From Palsa-459 sp035937595 (GTDB lineage Bacteria > Actinomycetota > Acidimicrobiia > Acidimicrobiales > RAAP-2): a DNA stretch of 14,493 nt. This document shows, piece after piece, positions 12,933-14,493 of the stretch. Below the pieces are notes generated by a model. That model was not told the DNA's origin and ran no database searches. It saw nothing but the letters and a program-made list of their open reading frames with translations. How positions within the stretch are numbered: the first letter of the stretch is position 1; each line of letters starts with the position of its first letter. The position numbers and the translations under genes were made by a program. Location: assembly GCA_035937595.1 (NCBI GenBank), contig DASZHS010000030.1:1-14493 (forward strand), in the 5' to 3' direction.

Positions 12933-13709
12933 TCAGGCGGCGAGTCGGGCGAGAGCGAGCGAGAGGGCGATGGCCACCATCGCCCAGCTGAGCGCCCGAA
13001 GCGCGCGCTCGAGCGGCCCGAGGATGTCGGCCGACGTCAGCGGTTCGGTCGAGCCGTCGAGGCGGTGCACCGACCCCTCGACGGCCAGGGTGCGTCGTCG
13101 GATCGCGCGCGCCGGCGTCGAGAGGTGGCGCTGCGCCAAGGCGGAGAGGAACCCGAACGCCGCCGCGGCGGCCGCTGCGGCGTTGAGCGTCCCGTGCTGG
13201 GCGAAGTACGCCGTCAGCACCGGGAAGGCGCCCCAGGCCGCGGCGAAGCCCGCGTCGGTGTGCAGCGCGCCGCCGAGGAGCTCCAGGTTGTAGCCGAGGG
13301 CGAGGATGACGCCCACCGCGACGAACGCCGCGAGCCACGGGCCGACCGTCGCGATCCCGACGATGCCGAGGAGCACGGCCCCGCCGATCCCGAGCACCGC
13401 GGCGGCGACCAGGTGCCACTCGGGGATCTGCGTGCGCAGGGGTCGGCCGTGCAGCTCGTCGAGCGCGTGGGCCCCCACCCCGACGGCCAAGAAGAAGGCG
13501 AGCAGCGTCGCCAGGAGCCGAGAGACGCTCACCGGGGCGAGCAGGCACCCACCGATCACGACGTAGGCGAGGTGCCACGCGGTGTACGGCGGGTGGAGCA
13601 GGGTCCACCAGTCGCGCAGCCAGCGGCGGTGCAGGAACCGCGGCTCGGCGTAGAACGCGGGCCCCGCCGCGCCCTCGGCGGTCGACTCGTCGGCCGAGCC
13701 GCGGGTCAC
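12933..13709 (-). CDS. UbiA-like integral membrane protein (divergent prenyltransferase candidate)
   Basis: A 258-residue polytopic membrane protein with about seven hydrophobic segments. Its layout recalls UbiA-superfamily prenyltransferases: WWTLLHPPYTAWHL before TM1, then GVGAHALDELHGRPLRTQIP (77-96) at the position of the UbiA NDxxDxxxD...RPL loop, then YNLELLGGALHTDAGFAAAWGAFPVLTAYFAQHG at the place of the second Asp-rich loop. However, the canonical Asp-rich Mg2+/diphosphate motifs are reduced to ALDEL and HTD, so catalysis is not assured. The start GTG 13709 overlaps the stop of the UbiE-like gene as GTGA, indicating tight coupling. This pairing suggests a role in making or modifying a quinone or another prenylated lipid. 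It could equally be an uncharacterised membrane family that only shares the fold. Confidence 0.7.
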   Translation of the reverse strand: MTRGSADESTAEGAAGPAFYAEPRFLHRRWLRDWWTLLHPPYTAWHLAYVVIGGCLLAPVSVSRLLATLLAFFLAVGVGAHALDELHGRPLRTQIPEWHLVAAAVLGIGGAVLLGIVGIATVGPWLAAFVAVGVILALGYNLELLGGALHTDAGFAAAWGAFPVLTAYFAQHGTLNAAAAAAAAFGFLSALAQRHLSTPARAIRRRTLAVEGSVHRLDGSTEPLTSADILGPLERALRALSWAMVAIALSLALARLAA

Positions 13710-14443
13710 CGCTTCGTGCCCCAGATGACGAGCCCGCCCCCGAGGCTCATCGAGCGGTGCCCGACGCCCTCGATCCCGGCGCGCTGCCACGCGTCCAGCG
13801 TCCACGGGACGGGGTAGGCCTCGTAGTGCCGCGAGATGCTCGGGCCGAGGAACCGCCCGACGTCGTACCAGGCGCGTCCGCCGGTGCACCACCCCGCGAC
13901 GGGCAGCACGAGCCGCGTGTAGCCCCACCAGCAGGCGTGCCAGAACGGGTTGGGGGGCACGGCGAACTCGAGGCTCGCGATCGCGCCGCCCGGGCGCACG
14001 ACGCGGGCGAGCTCGGCGATGGTCGCGGCGGGGTCCGCGACGTAGCGCAAGAGGTACGTGCAGGTGAGGGCGTCGAAGGTCCCGTCGGGGAACGGGAGCT
14101 GCTCGCCGCGGCCGAGGACGAGCCCGACGCGGTGCGCGAGCCCGTGGGCCGCGACGTTCCTCGCGCCCTCGCCGAGCATGTCGCGGCTGAGGTCGAGCCC
14201 CACGATCGTCGCCCCCGTGGCCCGCGCGAGCGCGCTCGTGACGGCGGCGGGGCCGCAGGCGACGTCGAGGACCGAGCCGGGCGGCGGGGTCGCTGCGTGC
14301 GCCACCATCTCGTCGCGCCACCGACGGTCCTGGCCCAAGGAGAGCACCTCGGCCAGCAGGTTGTAGCGGGCGGGCAGCCCGTGGAACAGCCGGCGCGCGA
14401 AGACGTTCGGCTGGGTGCGCGAGGCCAGCACGTCAGAAGTCAC
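13706..14443 (-). CDS. UbiE/Coq5-like class I SAM-dependent methyltransferase
   Basis: A 245-residue class I methyltransferase of the UbiE/Coq5 (demethylmenaquinone C-methyltransferase) type. The N-terminal segment FARRLFHGLPARYNLLAEVLSLGQDRRWR (15-43) mirrors the UbiE RYD...N...LSxGxDRxWR signature. Motif I is VLDVACGPAAVT (58-69), GLDLSRDML follows as the acidic SAM-ribose strand, and EQLPFPDGTFDALTCTYLLRYV is the motif II/post-I region, with RVVRPGGAIASLEF after it. It differs from housekeeping UbiE by the aromatic-rich WHACWWGYTRLVLP and the lack of the usual C-terminal G-x-x-x-x-H-x-x-K; the end GGGLVIWGTKR is related. I chose GTG 14443 (AGGA 11 bases upstream); an in-frame GTG at 14476 would add 11 residues. 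It is probably cytoplasmic, acting at the membrane on a quinone-like substrate, and overlaps the UbiA-like gene by 4 bases. Confidence 0.88.
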   Translation of the reverse strand: MTSDVLASRTQPNVFARRLFHGLPARYNLLAEVLSLGQDRRWRDEMVAHAATPPPGSVLDVACGPAAVTSALARATGATIVGLDLSRDMLGEGARNVAAHGLAHRVGLVLGRGEQLPFPDGTFDALTCTYLLRYVADPAATIAELARVVRPGGAIASLEFAVPPNPFWHACWWGYTRLVLPVAGWCTGGRAWYDVGRFLGPSISRHYEAYPVPWTLDAWQRAGIEGVGHRSMSLGGGLVIWGTKR

Positions 14444-14493
14444 GGCGTCACCGGTCCTGCGCGCGACGCCGCGCACGACGACCCAGCCGCGCG

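Overview
The window is very GC-rich, with strong G/C bias at third codon positions, GTG/TTG starts and tightly packed genes. It contains a Ddn-type F420-dependent oxidoreductase, an actinobacterial DxDSH amidohydrolase and an actinobacterial-type secreted CAP protein. Together these point to an actinobacterium, possibly an Acidimicrobiia-like lineage; that placement is inference. I see no rRNA, tRNA, CRISPR array, complete insertion sequence or phage module.

Layout. (1) 1-4298, plus strand: the 3' part of a sphingosine-1-phosphate-lyase-like PLP enzyme that runs in from the left edge, an overlapping FGGY carbohydrate kinase, and an amidase-signature hydrolase with its own probable leaderless promoter. 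Read in reverse order, these suggest N-deacylation, phosphorylation and C-C cleavage of an amino-alcohol. (2) 4299-6358, plus strand: a promoter and a structured leader of about 390 bases in front of an Nramp-related metal transporter. The leader holds two short ORFs. The first resembles an MgtL-type Mg2+-sensing leader peptide; the second ends in an ATGA overlap with the transporter start. The transporter lacks the Met and Asn metal ligands of classical MntH, as expected for the Mg2+-type branch. (3) 6422-7447, plus strand: a Ddn-like F420 protein and a GNAT acetyltransferase, apparently coupled through an unusual CTGA overlap. (4) 7571-9417, minus strand: a secreted Asp-box beta-propeller protein and a DHFR/RibD-C-like reductase, each with its own -10 box. 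(5) 9507-10795, plus strand: a perfect 22-bp palindrome, a promoter and an amidohydrolase ending in a long hairpin shared with the convergent neighbour. (6) 10803-14443, minus strand: a UbiE-like methyltransferase overlapping a UbiA-like membrane protein, then a leader with a G9-loop hairpin, a secreted CAP/SCP-domain protein and a stand-alone IS1595-type zinc-ribbon/HTH protein without the DDE catalytic domain.

Six probable -10 boxes of the form TAnnnT lie at sensible distances from gene starts and help fix the starts. The best candidate for something undescribed is the transporter leader at 4366-4762 (MgtL-like peptide, Shine-Dalgarno/anti-Shine-Dalgarno pairing, hairpin around the peptide stop codon, coupled second ORF). 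Next come the zinc-ribbon protein without a transposase catalytic domain and the G9-loop hairpin that covers the likely ribosome binding site of the CAP gene.
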